This document shows positions 1-12,613 of a DNA stretch of 64,000 nucleotides, piece by piece (the first letter of the stretch is position 1; the number at the start of each line of letters is the position of its first letter). Where the stretch lies: NCBI GenBank assembly GCA_013397435.1, contig VZRG01000030.1, positions 949,477 to 1,013,476 of the forward strand, read 5' to 3'. The notes below the pieces were generated by a model that worked only from the letters and a program-made list of their open reading frames with translations, searched no databases and had not been told where the DNA came from. The position numbers and the translations under genes were made by a program. Source of the stretch: Erythrocercus mccallii (Eukaryota; Chordata; Aves; Passeriformes; Dicruridae).

Positions 1-2525
1 TGCACCCACCTATCTAGGACCTTAATTTTAAAAGCAAAATTCTTCAGAAGAGAGATATTTTTGTGTACCTATAGTAAAACTCAGCTTTCTCAGGAGGTAG
101 TTTAGTACTTTTTTCTTTAATGGGTTATTAAGATCATTAACATTCCAAGCAAATATTTTAAAGTACTATTAGTCTATATTATGTGGTAGAATTAAGGAAA
201 GTTCTATTAAACCCAAGGTTTGCTTTCTTTCTTTAAATTCTCTAAGGTAAGTTCAAATACTGAGAAATAGAAGGCACATGTACCAGACTGCTTCAGTGAA
301 GCAAGAAAAGGGGGAGGAGGGAAGCACCTTAAAAATTTTCCTCCTAGTCTTCTGTGTATTTCTTCAACTTAGTCAACTCTGGAGAGGGAATGTCCTCTTA
401 TTTTTCTTCCCACCAGTGACAGCTACAATGAGTCATAGTACATGCCTACTCCAGGCGAGCAATTTTGTCTCTTGCCTACCACCATTTTCAGAGGTTTATT
501 TAATGCTACCTCAGCCTACCTATTGCCCACATAAAGAGGCAGAAGCTAGTTACCATGGGTAATAATTTTAATATTGAGCAGAAATAAAAACATTCAAATG
601 CTTGGACACAGAACTCCGTTGTTCTATTCTGTCAATTAGCCATTCCCATGCCATCATCAATCTCCAAGAAGCAAATAAACAAATGTTTGTGTTTACCTGT
701 CAAGGTCCAGAGAAAAAAGGTGTAGTACATATTACACTAAGAGATTGTTAAACTTGGGGAGTTAAAAAAAAAAAAGCACATTGCAACTTGCTGTATGTTG
801 AAGAGGTACTGTAACTCTTATGATGATTTTTGAGTAGTTTTTCAGCCACTAACGTATTAGGATGTTATCCATGTGAGTTACACAGGGACAACTTTTGCCA
901 AAGAAAGAAAACAGGTACCTTCAGGTGTCAAGACGTTTATCCCCCCAGTAGAAATACCCAATCCTATTTACATGAATCACTCTATGGAAAATTTCCTTAG
1001 TCCTTGGTTATAGTAGAGACCATTCAGCCAAGGTGTCATTCTTTGGTCATCTGAACAACTGTCACTGTGAAACTCATGGAAGCTAGCCACTCTCTAGCAG
1101 TTTATATACACATCCATCACCCTTTTGAGATATCTGTCATTGTTCAACTAAAGAATGATGTCCATTACAAGCTTAAAAGACTCTTTAGTACAGCAAGACA
1201 AGAGCAAATGTCTGCAGCTCTGCTCTGAACCTCTCATCTGGGTTACAAAGCCATGATTGTTTTATTGTAGTGAGAATCAAGATGAGTATGAAAGTTCTTC
1301 CTCTGACGACTGAAAATTACAATTCAATTAAAAGTAAAGAGCTGACCGTACTTACTCTTCAGATATTTTACTAGATGTGTGTCTTTTACACATCCTAATT
1401 TCAAAGGGAAGCATATATTTCTTCATGTATCGGATTTTTTTTTTTTTTTACTTTGCACCCTTTCTTTTTCAAGTAAATACTCTATTTACAGCTTATCCTG
1501 TTGGAAGAAGTAGTGAGAAGCATAGCTGAGCATAGCAAGGAGTTTAACCAGGAAACTAAAGAAAATCAAGCTCTGTATGGATATTGTTTCCATCTATTTA
1601 TAAACCATCCACCCAAAAGGAACAAGTTTATACATCACACACAGGGAGCCCATTACTGTCACAGAGTGTACAAGGGAGAATTCTCATGCTGGAAAAAAGA
1701 ACATCTTTGCTTCCCACAACTTATCATCAAGAGCTTACCAAAGTGTTGAAATGAGCTCTCTTGGGTCCTGTTGTACCACAGAACTAAAATACACTAAGAT
1801 AAGATTTTTGGTTTGCTACATTTGAGCTTCTGGACCAGTACCAGGCTCTACTGAAAATATTTGGAACTATTTGTAATGAGACCACTTTTCAGCTTTACTA
1901 TGTGTGCTTTGATTTAGTTTAACAAGTAGCGTCAAGGGTGGAGAAGCTTCATAAACAAGCATTAGAGATCAAGGTGCATAAATTGATCTGGAAACAGAGA
2001 ATGCCATTCATCCAGAGCAACTGTAACCCAAAGGAATATATGGGATGGAAAATGTCACAGTGCAACATGCCTCTGGAAAGGGATCTGAGGATTACAGCAT
2101 GCCACAAGAACAAAATTCATTCTGTTCCTGAAAAAAAAATGCCCTCAGCTCAAGTTGAAAACACAAACAGAGCCTGGAAACCAGAAAACTATTCTTTTGC
2201 TCAGGATTAAGAAGGTTCCTTCTGTTTTTGGCTACCATCTTTCAAGACGGTGAAGACAGTTTGTATGAAAGGCAAAAAAATACCCAGTCAGCTGCAAAGC
2301 CTGCCCTCCAAGGAAAGTCTACAGGACTTGGTGCTGCCCAATATAAGGAAGGGAAGGCTGAAAAGTAGCATCTTCCAGATAGATTATATACTGCTGCAAA
2401 GAACAATAAATTATTTTCTGAAGTCTTTTGCCAATGAACAGCAATAGTTATGCTCAACATGTATCTCTCTTGCTGTCAAATTCAGGACAATCTTTCCAGC
2501 AGTAGGGAGAGAAAAACACTGAAAA
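1..2525. other. Unique AT-rich noncoding stretch
   Basis: No gene, RNA or repeat family is recognisable here. The open frames (up to about 94 codons, for example 278-562 on the plus strand) are short, show no domain and have low-complexity composition, as expected by chance in AT-rich DNA. Short homopolymers occur, such as a T run near 1436-1450. The stretch could be intron or intergenic DNA; nothing in it decides which. Confidence 0.6.
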
Positions 2526-2688
2526 GGTTGCCTGGGTTCATTGGCAGAACCACCACTGGAGGGGTTTTTGACAACAGGCCTGACAAACAAACATCATTAG
2601 AGGAGATTGAGGCATAGCTGATCTGCCTCAGGGACAGAAGCATGGACTAGGAAATTTTTCAAGGTCTTTTTAAGGTTGCCACCTTCTA
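2526..2688 (+). repeat. Ancient CR1 LINE 3'-end fragment
   Basis: The sequence follows the order of a CR1 3' end: a 'CACTGGAGG' plus 'TTTTTGA' block near 2550, then 'GACAAACAAACAT', a 'GGCATAGCTGATCTGCCTCAGG' type block near 2612-2632, 'GGACTAGGAAA' and 'CAAGGTCTTTTTAAGGTTGCC' type sequence near 2660-2681. These are decayed forms of the CR1 segments that read 'AGACAAACATCTG', 'CCTGCCTCAGGGCAG' and 'GGACTAGATGACCT' in older avian and reptilian subfamilies. Only the 3' untranslated part is present, as usual for 5'-truncated CR1. The divergence is high and the terminal short repeats are gone, so this copy is much older than the others here. Edges are approximate. Confidence 0.6.
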
Positions 2689-5600
2689 AATACAAAACAC
2701 ATGGACATATAATGAGTATAAACAGCCGCAATACAGCAATTAATTTGCTAAGGCTGGTACCAGATCAACACCATCCATAGTTTGTAGCAAGCTGTTCAAA
2801 ACCCAGACAAGACTCTACATTGTTAAAACTCCTGCCACTGGTCCCAGTTCCCCTGGGCTAGCTTACATCCTACCTCAGCCATGGCTGTTGGAGGTTCAAG
2901 GCAGACAGATGATAAAAATTACTTGCACTGGGAGTCACCTACGTCTGTATTTTCTAATCTTGGAGAGGCTTGTACCTAAGATAATAAGATTGTTAATAGA
3001 CATAAGATAGTAAGATCATTAATAGTCATAAGATAATAAACCCCTCCAGGAATGCTATATTTATAAATCAGACATAGGACACATACCATTACAAGCACCA
3101 CACAGAACTAAGCCAGACTTGTTTTTCTAAAGGAATCTTACAAACCTGAGGAATGCAAAGGAACAAGCACTCTGGGAGCTCAACAAATGAACAGGATAGA
3201 GCTTTCAAACTGTAAGTAGCACTGACAGATTTCTTTGCTATTGATGCAAATCTCTGGTGTACAGTCTGCAGCCACTTTGAAAAGAAGTAACGATTATTAA
3301 TTGATCACGGAATGCCAACAATTTACTAGGTGTTTCTTGTTTTTCATTTAGCAGCATACATGAATTTGGAAGCAGTCTGAAGCAGAGAGTTACTCAGGAT
3401 AGCAGAGGACATGAGTGTTTCAGAAAAAAACATTCACAGTCTCTAGAGTGAAAGCCTATCTGGGCTGGTTTGTTTTGTTTCAGAAGAGGGCTGTACACTA
3501 CTGAATTTCCTGCTTTTGGGGAAAATTAAGGAATGAGCACACCTTCTCTATCACGGCATGGTATCTCCCTCTCTCAGGTCAGTATGGTTTCCTGTTTCAT
3601 GTGGGGACTGCAACACTCAAGTGAAGTAACAGAAGTGGTTGACTCTGTCCAAGTTACTGAACACAAAGGGCAGACATTAGGATCTGTGGCTATTAGCCAG
3701 TGGTTTCTGGCCACAGGATTCAGCAAGACAGTCAGCAAACTGAAAGAATGGTACAGCCAATCCCACCAGTTCTTTCTACCTCTGACTCCTTTGCATGAAA
3801 GTGACAACTTGATGATAGAAGAGAGAATACACTTTTCCAGGTACTCCACATAGAGGGTAAAAGAGAACATGAGTTCAGTACATGAACAAACCTCTTAAAA
3901 ATTAACAAAATATCTCTTTTGAAGATTTCTGAGAGTCAAGATCTGGTATCTCCAATGGAGCAATGCATTGAGTCAGATGGTTAAAAACAGCAAAAGCAAG
4001 TGAAACAACAAAAACAGCCATCTGGTGCTACCCAACTTCTATTTTCATTCGGCAGCAACACACCCAGCTCATGTTACAAGCATCTTTTGTCTTAGACACA
4101 AGTGAGACAGAAAATACAGACAGTAAAGACCCCAAGATTATGTCCTGGTGGCAAGAACAAGGGGTAAGACTTTTCCTTTCATTATAAAAATACTGAGTTT
4201 TCTAACACAAAAAGGTAAAAAATGCTCAGATTTTGAAAAAAAACCAAAAACCCCAATAAATCTAGGAAAAGGCGGAAAAAACTTAAAGCTGGAACTTTGC
4301 AACTGGAAATATAAGTGAGTCTTTCATAAACTACACATTTGCTTGAGTCCGTTTTTAAGTGTAGGCTTTTATCTGGATTGAAATTTATGGCTAGCTCAAA
4401 GCCTTCCTACTTAACACTAATGTTCAAAGGTGATAGTTTGCACAGATTCATCCCTGACACTGCTGGTTGTTCAAGGCATTTATCTGATGGTCCACATTTA
4501 ATCTTTATCGCTCTTTTTATTGAAGAAATCAATTCTCATTAATATTTTTAATGGTTCTTAGTGGATGTTAATGAAGTGTGGGAAGGTCCTTCAGGGACTG
4601 TACTCTTCTGTCACATTGAAAGTGACACTAAGTGACTTGATAAACAGCAGCAGGAGTCTTCAGGTTTTAGCTGGGAGCATCATCATGGAACTAGAATGTT
4701 CCTTCTCTGTGTTCAATATAGAAAATAACCAAAGAAATACAGCAAAATGCATCACTGACATGCACAAAAATTAAAAGCTTCATGAAACACGTAGTAAAAG
4801 TCATCTTGCGCCCCAATGAAAACTCCCCATGGAAATGTTAATACAGGTACTGTCTATTCTGAAACACATCAGCAAAACCACTTATAGATAAAGAATTGAG
4901 TTTGCATTTTCTATACAAGTAATCCAGTAAAGAGACAGTTAAGTCAATTGCTCACCTTTTTCCAATTATCAGTTACTTTAAGAAGAAATTAGTCATTTTT
5001 TTGCAAAGAGCTACTTTTCAAAACAACTCTTCTACACAAAAAGTCAGCAAATTATTTTTTTATGAAAGCTATTCTGATCCCCCAATGCTAAATACTCCAT
5101 CACACACTGTATTTTCAGGTGATGAATTTTGTCCTTGTTTTATTCTATAATGAAAATGTAATTTTATCTCTTTCCATCTTTGATACTTTATGTAAAATAT
5201 AAAACATTTCATATATAAGCTTAATATTTTAAAAATATTGTTTATTAACTGTATAGCTAAGGGAGTACTCACTAAGGCAGCATTATTTATGCCATAATTC
5301 TCTCATTATTCAGAATGTCAGTAGTGATGAATAACAGATTTAGGAGGAAAATAGAAAACTGAGTCAATGCTACAACACCATTGGATAAGAGCTGTCTATC
5401 TTTCTCATTTGTTTCACCTATATTGTATCTGAATTAAAATGTCTTTTCTCAGCCACTAATGAGATACTTTTGAGAATTAACAGCAATATGCTACATTAAT
5501 TCAGTGTCCCAGCTACTGAAACAAGAGTTATCTGGTCTATATAGAAAGCAAGTTTCCTACAAGACAGAGGTTATGTAGGGAATCTGTCCTAGAGCTCCAG

Positions 5601-7952
5601 TTTACCAGAATCCTAAAAGCCTGGGCAGAAAAGGCACGCATTTTTTGCTTCACCTATGAACTACTGCAACCTGGAAAGCCCAAAGAACTTCATACAACAC
5701 CAGATGCCATCCCTGCAGAATGAGATTCACTGCCTCAAAGGAAGCAGTGAGCAAGAGAGTTGGGATAACATGGAATTTGGCCCAAACAAGGCATAATATC
5801 TACTGAATGAAAAGAAAAAATTTCTAAGTGACCTGAAAGTAGGAAAAATATAGAATTATAAAAGCATTTGCTTCAATTTCAATTCATTCACAAATAAAGG
5901 TCTGCTGGTGATAGTGATGATATTAGCGGCACAAAATGAGTCTTGAAAACATAGCTTAATGTTAGAAAAAGCACAAAGCTGACAAAGATCATACATCATA
6001 CTGACACTGCTGTTATCACCAAAGTACCATAGATGACTGGTGCTAGGATGAAGCCACTCTTTATAACTGGTACTACAGTGCAGTTGAAACTCTTCCTACC
6101 TAAGATAAGAACTGGAGACAATTTCAGCAGGTAGAAGGACTTCTGATCAGCTAACTTTCTCAAATTAGCAGTTTATTTTCTTTGTCTTACTTTCCAAGCA
6201 ACCCAGTTCTGAAATGTTTTTTACATATTAGCTTCAATCTGTATTCAGATATGGTGGACTACAAACTTTACACATTAGTGGAGGAAAACAATTTAGCTGC
6301 ACCAAGTACCATTTTATTATATTCATTTTGGAACTTTTAAAATGCAATAGGTATGGAATTTACAGGAAATATGACAAAAACATCATTGAGCCAACTTCTC
6401 AGGGAATTCTGGCAGTGCACCAGAGATACTCCACAATTAAATTTTGCAAGAGTTGTGAGGGTATGATAATGTATATAGTGGTGTCATTTACTGCAGTCCT
6501 AAATGAAAAAAAAAATTAAAAAGGAATGGTGATGTACATTTACATAAAAAATACAGAGCAGACTGCACCAGCCAAAGCCCTCACTGCTTCACTGCCATGT
6601 GAAAGACCTGGCAGGTGAAAGATTTTTGGAGGCAAACTGAGGAGCACAGGAGGGCCAGGGGAACACAACAAAACCTGACAAAAAAAGACAACTCAATATC
6701 AACCTATCTAGGCAAAATTTTCTGAAGGAATAAAATAATATCCCACCAAACTGCAGGCCAGTTGAGAACCCGAATCCCCCTGAGCACAGGTTGTTTGCTT
6801 TCTGCCCAGCCTGGGTGCTGCTAATCCAGAAAGCAGGACATGAGCTGCCGTGTCCACAGAGATAGACACATCTGCTGCTTGTCAACAACACTTTAGTTCC
6901 TCCTTTTACTTTGAAATCTGCAATCTTGTCTCTCTCAATGCAATGAACAGCAAATGAGGCTGTTGGACCTTTCTCCACACAATTGGCAGCAAATAAAAAT
7001 TTGGTCTAATGCAATACCTGAGGTCAAAATAGATGTGCTGGATAGAGCACATTTATGAGGGAAAAAGGTGAAATATTTAGGGAAGAACAACTGAAAAGCT
7101 ACTAGAAGTATCAAAGTCTTCATTTGAGGGGCTACTATAACAGTAATTTGGCCATCTTCTAACACAAACCCCCTAACCTTATCTCCCAGAAAACAGAACA
7201 GAGACAGATGAGGGAAAAGATCACAGAGGTATACTTCAGTAATTATGCTCCCTCTTATCAAAGGTTTAAAATACCAGAGTAGTCATTTTATAGTCGAAAT
7301 GCAGTTGCTGCAGTATGGACAGCATATTAAGACAACTAGAGTCTGCTCTGTATAATTATGCTAATGGATACAGTACCAATTATAGATTTTCTTTTATTCC
7401 TTGAAGTCCTCAGAAGGATGAAGGTGAAGGAATGATGAAAATAGGAACACAGCTAGAAATATAAACCACTAGTAATGTCACAGTATGACATTTTTTCAGT
7501 ACCCTGGTAATGTTACTAGACAGAAACAGAATAAGATGAAGTCAAAAGAGCTTCCAGGTGACCTTGGCTAGAAGCAGCATACTTTTCAGCAGTTTCCTTG
7601 ATATTTTTTTCCTCCTTATTCAGGTATACATAACTAAAGAGGTTTGAAACACTATACATAATTAAATAAATGAATTTATGGACTACTGAAATGCCTGTCA
7701 AAGAACTGAAGATATTTGGTGATAGCAAAACTCCTGTGGCATATCATCTTCAGCAGTCAAAAAATTCCACCAACATGTTTCTGAGAAACAGTATCAAAAG
7801 TATTAGTGTAGATAGGCTTTATATTTTACAAATCAGACTTGCTAGATGTTTCTTATCTTCTGCAAATTTGGCAGCATGAATTTATTACTTTACGTTTTTT
7901 CCTAACTTTAGAAAAATTGTTTCACATTGACCCTATATAAAGAAGACTTTTA
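2689..7952. other. Unique AT-rich noncoding stretch
   Basis: No gene or repeat family is recognised. A 26-bp tandem duplication lies at 2977-3039. Frames up to 129 codons (6589-6978, minus) show no domain, and overlapping frames on the opposite strand are similar in length. Poly-A-rich patches occur near 4240 and 6509. Confidence 0.55.
2977..3039. repeat. Short tandem repeat, 26-bp period
   Basis: Unit one (2977-3002) and unit two (3003-3028) both follow the pattern TAAGATA-TAAGAT-TTAATAG-CA and differ at a few positions. A partial third unit (TAAGATAATAA) ends at 3039. This is a small AT-rich minisatellite-like duplication with no coding role apparent. Confidence 0.75.
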
Positions 7953-8323
7953 AGGGATAGACTTTTTACCAAAGCCTGTAGGGACAGTACAAATGGTTGT
8001 AAATTGGCAACCATTGGGCAAATGTTTTTAATGTAATTTTTAACGCAAACATAAATCATTGAGTGAATGGTTTTAAGCAGTAAGGTGCTAGATTTAGACA
8101 GGACATAAGGAAGAATTTTTTGGTGTTTTTTTCTTTACTTTGAGGGTGGTGAGACAGTGGATTGCATTACCCAGAGAAATTACCAGACCTGGAAGGACTG
8201 AGGCTTTGAGCTCTTATCTAGTGAAAGATATCCCTGCCTATGGTGGAGAGGAGATGAGGAAAGGTGTGTTCACAAGATCTTAAGGGGTCCCTTCCAGCCC
8301 AAACCTTTCTATGAGACTATGAG
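7953..8323 (+). repeat. CR1 LINE 3' end, plus strand
   Basis: This is the 3' untranslated end of a chicken-repeat-1 retrotransposon. Segments typical of the family appear in order: 'GACTTTTTAC' with 'GCCTGTAGGGACAG' (7961-7987), 'GGTTTTAAGC' and 'AGATTTAGACAGGACATAAG' type sequence (about 8069-8110), 'TTTACTTTGAGGGTGGTGAG' (8134-8153), a 'GTGAAAGATATCCCTGCC' block and 'GGGGTCCCTTCCAGCCCAAACC' type sequence (8284-8305), ending in the decayed tail TTCTATGAGACTATGAG. The family normally runs uninterrupted from the first block to the second. Here about 70 unrelated bases (roughly 7992-8061) intervene. The copy is 5'-truncated and carries no ORF. Confidence 0.85.
7992..8015. other. Inverted repeat inside CR1
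   Basis: The arms AATGGTTG (7992-7999) and CAACCATT (8008-8015) are perfect reverse complements around an 8-base loop. They lie at the left edge of the extra sequence that interrupts the CR1 3' end. No function is claimed. Confidence 0.7.
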
Positions 8324-9777
8324 GCTGAGGCGGCTCATAGTTTTAACATACTAGCATCATTACAGGTTGTGCATTTATTTTAGTCTGAAATGGAAACATC
8401 TGTAAAAAACCCAATAAAATTTTGAAAGACAAGAATTTGCAATAAAAACATTTTACAAGAATCTATAGTAATTGCATTTATACCCATATTTTAAATTAGC
8501 CTTTAGAGAACCCATTGTTCCAATTAAGAAGCAGCAAATTCTATAGGTTGGATATTCAGTGCTCTTGAGTGTTTTTAACCAAGTCTGTCATGTGAGCTGT
8601 TCAGAAGAGCACATATTCTGAACTGAGTGTTCTGTTTCTCTGTTAAACCTTTTAATTCTTAGAGCCTCAATTATTAGGAGCAGTGATTGTTTAAGTGCCT
8701 AAAGATTAGAGATTATGATAGTAAAATCCATTTGCCACTCACAATTTCTTCTCACAAGCTATTTAAGCCTTGCAAGTCCAGCACAGAGACTCACCAGAGC
8801 AAATGGAGTGCCTGGTCACACTTAGCCAGCCACAAGGACAGGTACCATTGGAGTCTCCTGAAGAGTGCAGGGGAGGAGTGGGACAGAATGGAGAACAGCA
8901 ATAAAAGCCTAAAAACATCAATGACAGAACATCTCTCTCACTCGTTTAAGGGTCTTTATCTGACACAAGGTCTCAAGAAGAAACGTATAGTCTAGCTCCT
9001 TGTAAGCATAGAACTGAAAGTGTAAATTTAGAGTATTTTTGTATTTAAATACTAATGTGCTGAAAATATCATTAAGTATCTCATATTAAGGCCTGAAATT
9101 GAATAATGAAAGCAGACATTTCACCAAGCTTTGAAAATATCCAACTTCATAATAGAGGTTTTTGATAACAGTTCCATTATAAAGACTGCAGTAAAGGTCC
9201 CATTTTAAGCCATACACTGAAGGCATCTTTCCACTCATATCAGAGGAAGAAAAAAAAAATCTGTTTTCAGTGCACAGCCTTAACTGTGAACAATTTATTT
9301 CTAAACCATTTTTTAGAGAGGAAACTAAAATATTGTTCTGTCTCCATTTTCTGGAGGTTGTTTCTAACATCCCTATTATCTGTAGATTAAAAATAACTTT
9401 CATTTCAAAGTACGAAAAAAGAAGTGTATGTAGTTTTAGATCACATAAATCTTACCTGAATGTGTACTCTCATTTCTCTTTTTGCAGAATTAAAATTTCA
9501 GAAACAACAATCTCAAAGTTTATTGGGATTTCAAATAAGGAAAAAATAAAGTCTTCAAAAATGGGCATTTCATTCCAAGAAAAGTAAAGCTGCACTTCAC
9601 AATGTCTTTATTGTTTATGAGTTTTCATGATTACAGTGAACTAGTTTATAAAGCAGGTTGCCTTGTGTGGTTTTAAAGTACATCGAGGAAAGAATTCATC
9701 TATCGTTCACTACCACTACTCCACAAGAAACCTCATCTGCTAATGTGTGTGCTTATCCAACAAAACAAGACACTTTT

Positions 9778-9790
9778 TTGTGTGTGTGTA
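9778..9790. repeat. Short (TG)n microsatellite
   Basis: A run of about six TG dinucleotides follows a T run. It is a common simple repeat and too short to be highly informative. Confidence 0.7.
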
Positions 9791-10664
9791 TTTGGAATTC
9801 TTTTACCATAAATCTGCAAATGAAAATTTGTGAATATTTATTTGGTATATGTAAACTTATTTTGAAAGTTTATTTGCTACATCTTTGTAAATTCAAGTGC
9901 AGGCAATTCTCTCAAATTAAGTTTTCTTTACAGAATCCCCCACATTTTCAGATGAAGGAAACCTAGTTTGGAAAAGCAGAAAATTGTCTCTTTCCTACCT
10001 CAAAATAATAAAAAAAAGGAAAAAATTCTGAGGACAGTAAGGGAAAGATGACTGACTACTTGAAATTGATTTTGTCAAGGTGGAGAATGGATCTGGTTGG
10101 ATTTTTAAAACCCAGTTCTCCTGAAATCTGATCTAAACTGGGCATTTTCATAGTTGTGCTCATGAACAAACATCCCTGCACACATGGTCAAGAACAGATT
10201 TCACTGACAGAATTCCCTGTAAATAATCACATTCCAACCACCTCGAACACAAAGCACCAAATTGACTGGTCTTATATTTTGTCCTGGGTTCAACAAGAAC
10301 TACCTTTTCTCTTGCTTTTACTAACTAGCAGGAAAGAATCTCCCAAACAGAAATGGAGTAATTTTTAAATAATTTGTATTACGCTTCATTCTTCTATATT
10401 TAGTGTGTACAAGAAGCCACAAAGATAATTATTCAGCAATAGCATTTGCAACATATTCAGGCATGGATGGATACCTACTTGTATTCCACAATGGATCTAC
10501 CTGGGTCATAGGAACAAACAATTGTGCCTAGTTCAGATTCTCTAATGACAAGTTTCTACTTGAAGATGCTGATTCAGTGAGGTCATGTCCCTTTATTTGC
10601 AGCTCCCACACTCTCTGTCTTTTCTACCATAGACTGGGGGACCTTGAGATGTGGCCCACAAATA

Positions 10665-10687
10665 TGTACCACAAATGATGTGGTACA
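10665..10687. other. Perfect 9-bp stem hairpin
   Basis: TGTACCACA (10665-10673) and TGTGGTACA (10679-10687) are exact reverse complements separated by the loop AATGA. The surrounding sequence shows no terminator, tRNA or miRNA-length stem, so this is recorded as a structural motif only. Confidence 0.75.
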
Positions 10688-12177
10688 AATAGCTTTGCCA
10701 GGGTCTAATGACAGCTCTCCAACTGCTGCCCCACTTCTCTGAAGAGTTTTCATTATCCATATTACTTTCACAAAATAGAAGGGGTGAAGTGTTTCCCTTG
10801 CCAAGACAAATACGTTTTCTCCTTAGTTGATAGGAAGAGAGTGAAATGTCTAGAGACACTTAGGAGAGCTGTCAGCAAACCCATTTCTTACAGAGCCATA
10901 ATGGTACTTCTATTTCCTCTAGGTTCGTGTTTGGTCTGCTCGTGATCCTTCTTTTTCACAGAAGATGCAACCAAAAACATGTTTAAAATAACAAGAGGGT
11001 TTTAACTGAATATAATTGGAGGACTGACCACACAGGGAGAAACACAAAGCTTACTCACATTTGAGATCTTTAAAGTCAGGATTTTACCTTAATTTTTTTA
11101 ATTCCTCCTTTCCATTAAGTTTGGTGGTGGTTTTTGCTTCCCCTTTTGACATTCAGATACTAAAGCTAGTATGTTACTTAGAGAACAGAGAGAAAGTTTC
11201 ACTTTCATTCTTGCAAGGATTATAGCAACATTTCCAGCCAGCTTCCTTTCATTTACCTAAAAGTTGCATAATTCAAGAACGTAATCTATTCTTGACTGGG
11301 TCGCTCCATGTCATATTTTTATTTGGAACGCTCATTTGTACTAGAAATAAGGTAATTTGTTTCAATTCAGAAAATCATGAGAATGAGATTTCTATTGTAT
11401 CATCTCTGCTTGAATGACACTTGTGTTTCTCCAGGGAAGTCAATCTGTTTTGAAGGACATTGAGTGCTGTGCTGGGGGAAACATCCTTTGCCTGCAAGGC
11501 AGTGTGAACAACCTGAGCCAGTCCATGAAATTCATAACACACAAGCAAACAGACAATGAAAGGAAGGGCATTCAGCTGAAACCACAGACCAGATGCTTCC
11601 ATGTATACGTTCACTATGGTTCACTTAATTCTGTCAAAGCCTTTATGGTGGCAAGAGACAGACATGCAAGTACATATGTTCTTATGTGCATTTTTTCTCT
11701 TTTTCCCAAGGCTGTAAGAAGGTTTTAATTGGTAAACACAGGACTCTCCTTCCAATCATCCCTTCTGTGTTTTTTTGAATCTCTTAAAGGCAGCCCATTT
11801 TTGCAAGGCATTTTGAGCTCACCAGATAAGCTCTCTGGCTTGCAGAAGACAAGTTTGCAAACAGGGATTTTACTGGTTTGTCTTCTCTTCTAGACATTGA
11901 GAGACAAACTGTTGCATTTTACGAGCAATAACGTGCTGTAAACAGAATTATTTGTCAAATACAACCATGACCTAAAAAAGGTGAAGAAAAGAAGACATTT
12001 ATTATTAGTTAGGAAAATATCATCTCATAATAAACATGTTCTACTTATTACAACATCCCTCCTAAAGACAAAGCTTCCTGTAGAAAAGGATATTGTAGCT
12101 CCTTATTGTTTAAGAAACAACTAATCATTATTCTAATGAAGCATTATGTGATGGTATTCAACAAGTTTCTGATGAAT

Positions 12178-12193
12178 CATTGTAATTACAATG
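12178..12193. other. 16-bp perfect palindrome with TAATTA core
   Basis: CATTGTAATTACAATG reads the same on both strands. Its centre is TAATTA, the classic homeodomain core site. A palindromic homeodomain or POU binding site is one possible reading; chance occurrence in AT-rich DNA is another. There is no adjacent promoter evidence. Confidence 0.7.
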
Positions 12194-12589
12194 TGATTAA
12201 ACCTTCACTGCCTTATAACGGGCTGATTTTTCTTTAAGGATAACAGAATGGGAAAGGAATATCTGTTTCTTACACTAAGGTTACATTGTTACAGCTCCAG
12301 TTTTTCCCATGGAAAGATGACAATACTCTGCAAGAATCTGGTCCTTACAACTAGAAAATCTGACCCCAGAAACTGTGAACTAACTGTTGACTTGAATCCA
12401 AACCCCATAATGGCAGATATAAATGCAGACACCAGAGCAAGGGTAAGAAAGCTCCATATTACGTGTTACTCCTCCTTCGTACACAGTACTGCTCTGCTAT
12501 TTAAATTGATGGGATTCTACTGCGATGCATAACCACTTCAGCCTCCTGTGGGAGGGCACAAAGTGAATAGTAAAGACTTATACTGAATT

Positions 12590-12613
12590 TAAACCACTGC
12601 AGGCAGTGGTTTA
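12590..12613. other. 11-bp arm inverted repeat
   Basis: TAAACCACTGC (12590-12600) and GCAGTGGTTTA (12603-12613) are exact reverse complements around a 2-base centre (AG). The arm length is the largest near-palindrome I found in the window. No terminal repeat of a known transposon or RNA gene was recognised around it. Confidence 0.8.

Noticed and set aside
6589..6978. 129-codon minus-strand open frame, with a 108-codon frame just beside it (6935-7261)
   Set aside because: No recognisable domain, and the two frames overlap out of phase. The Phe/Ser/Cys-rich composition reflects reading the complement of an A-rich strand.
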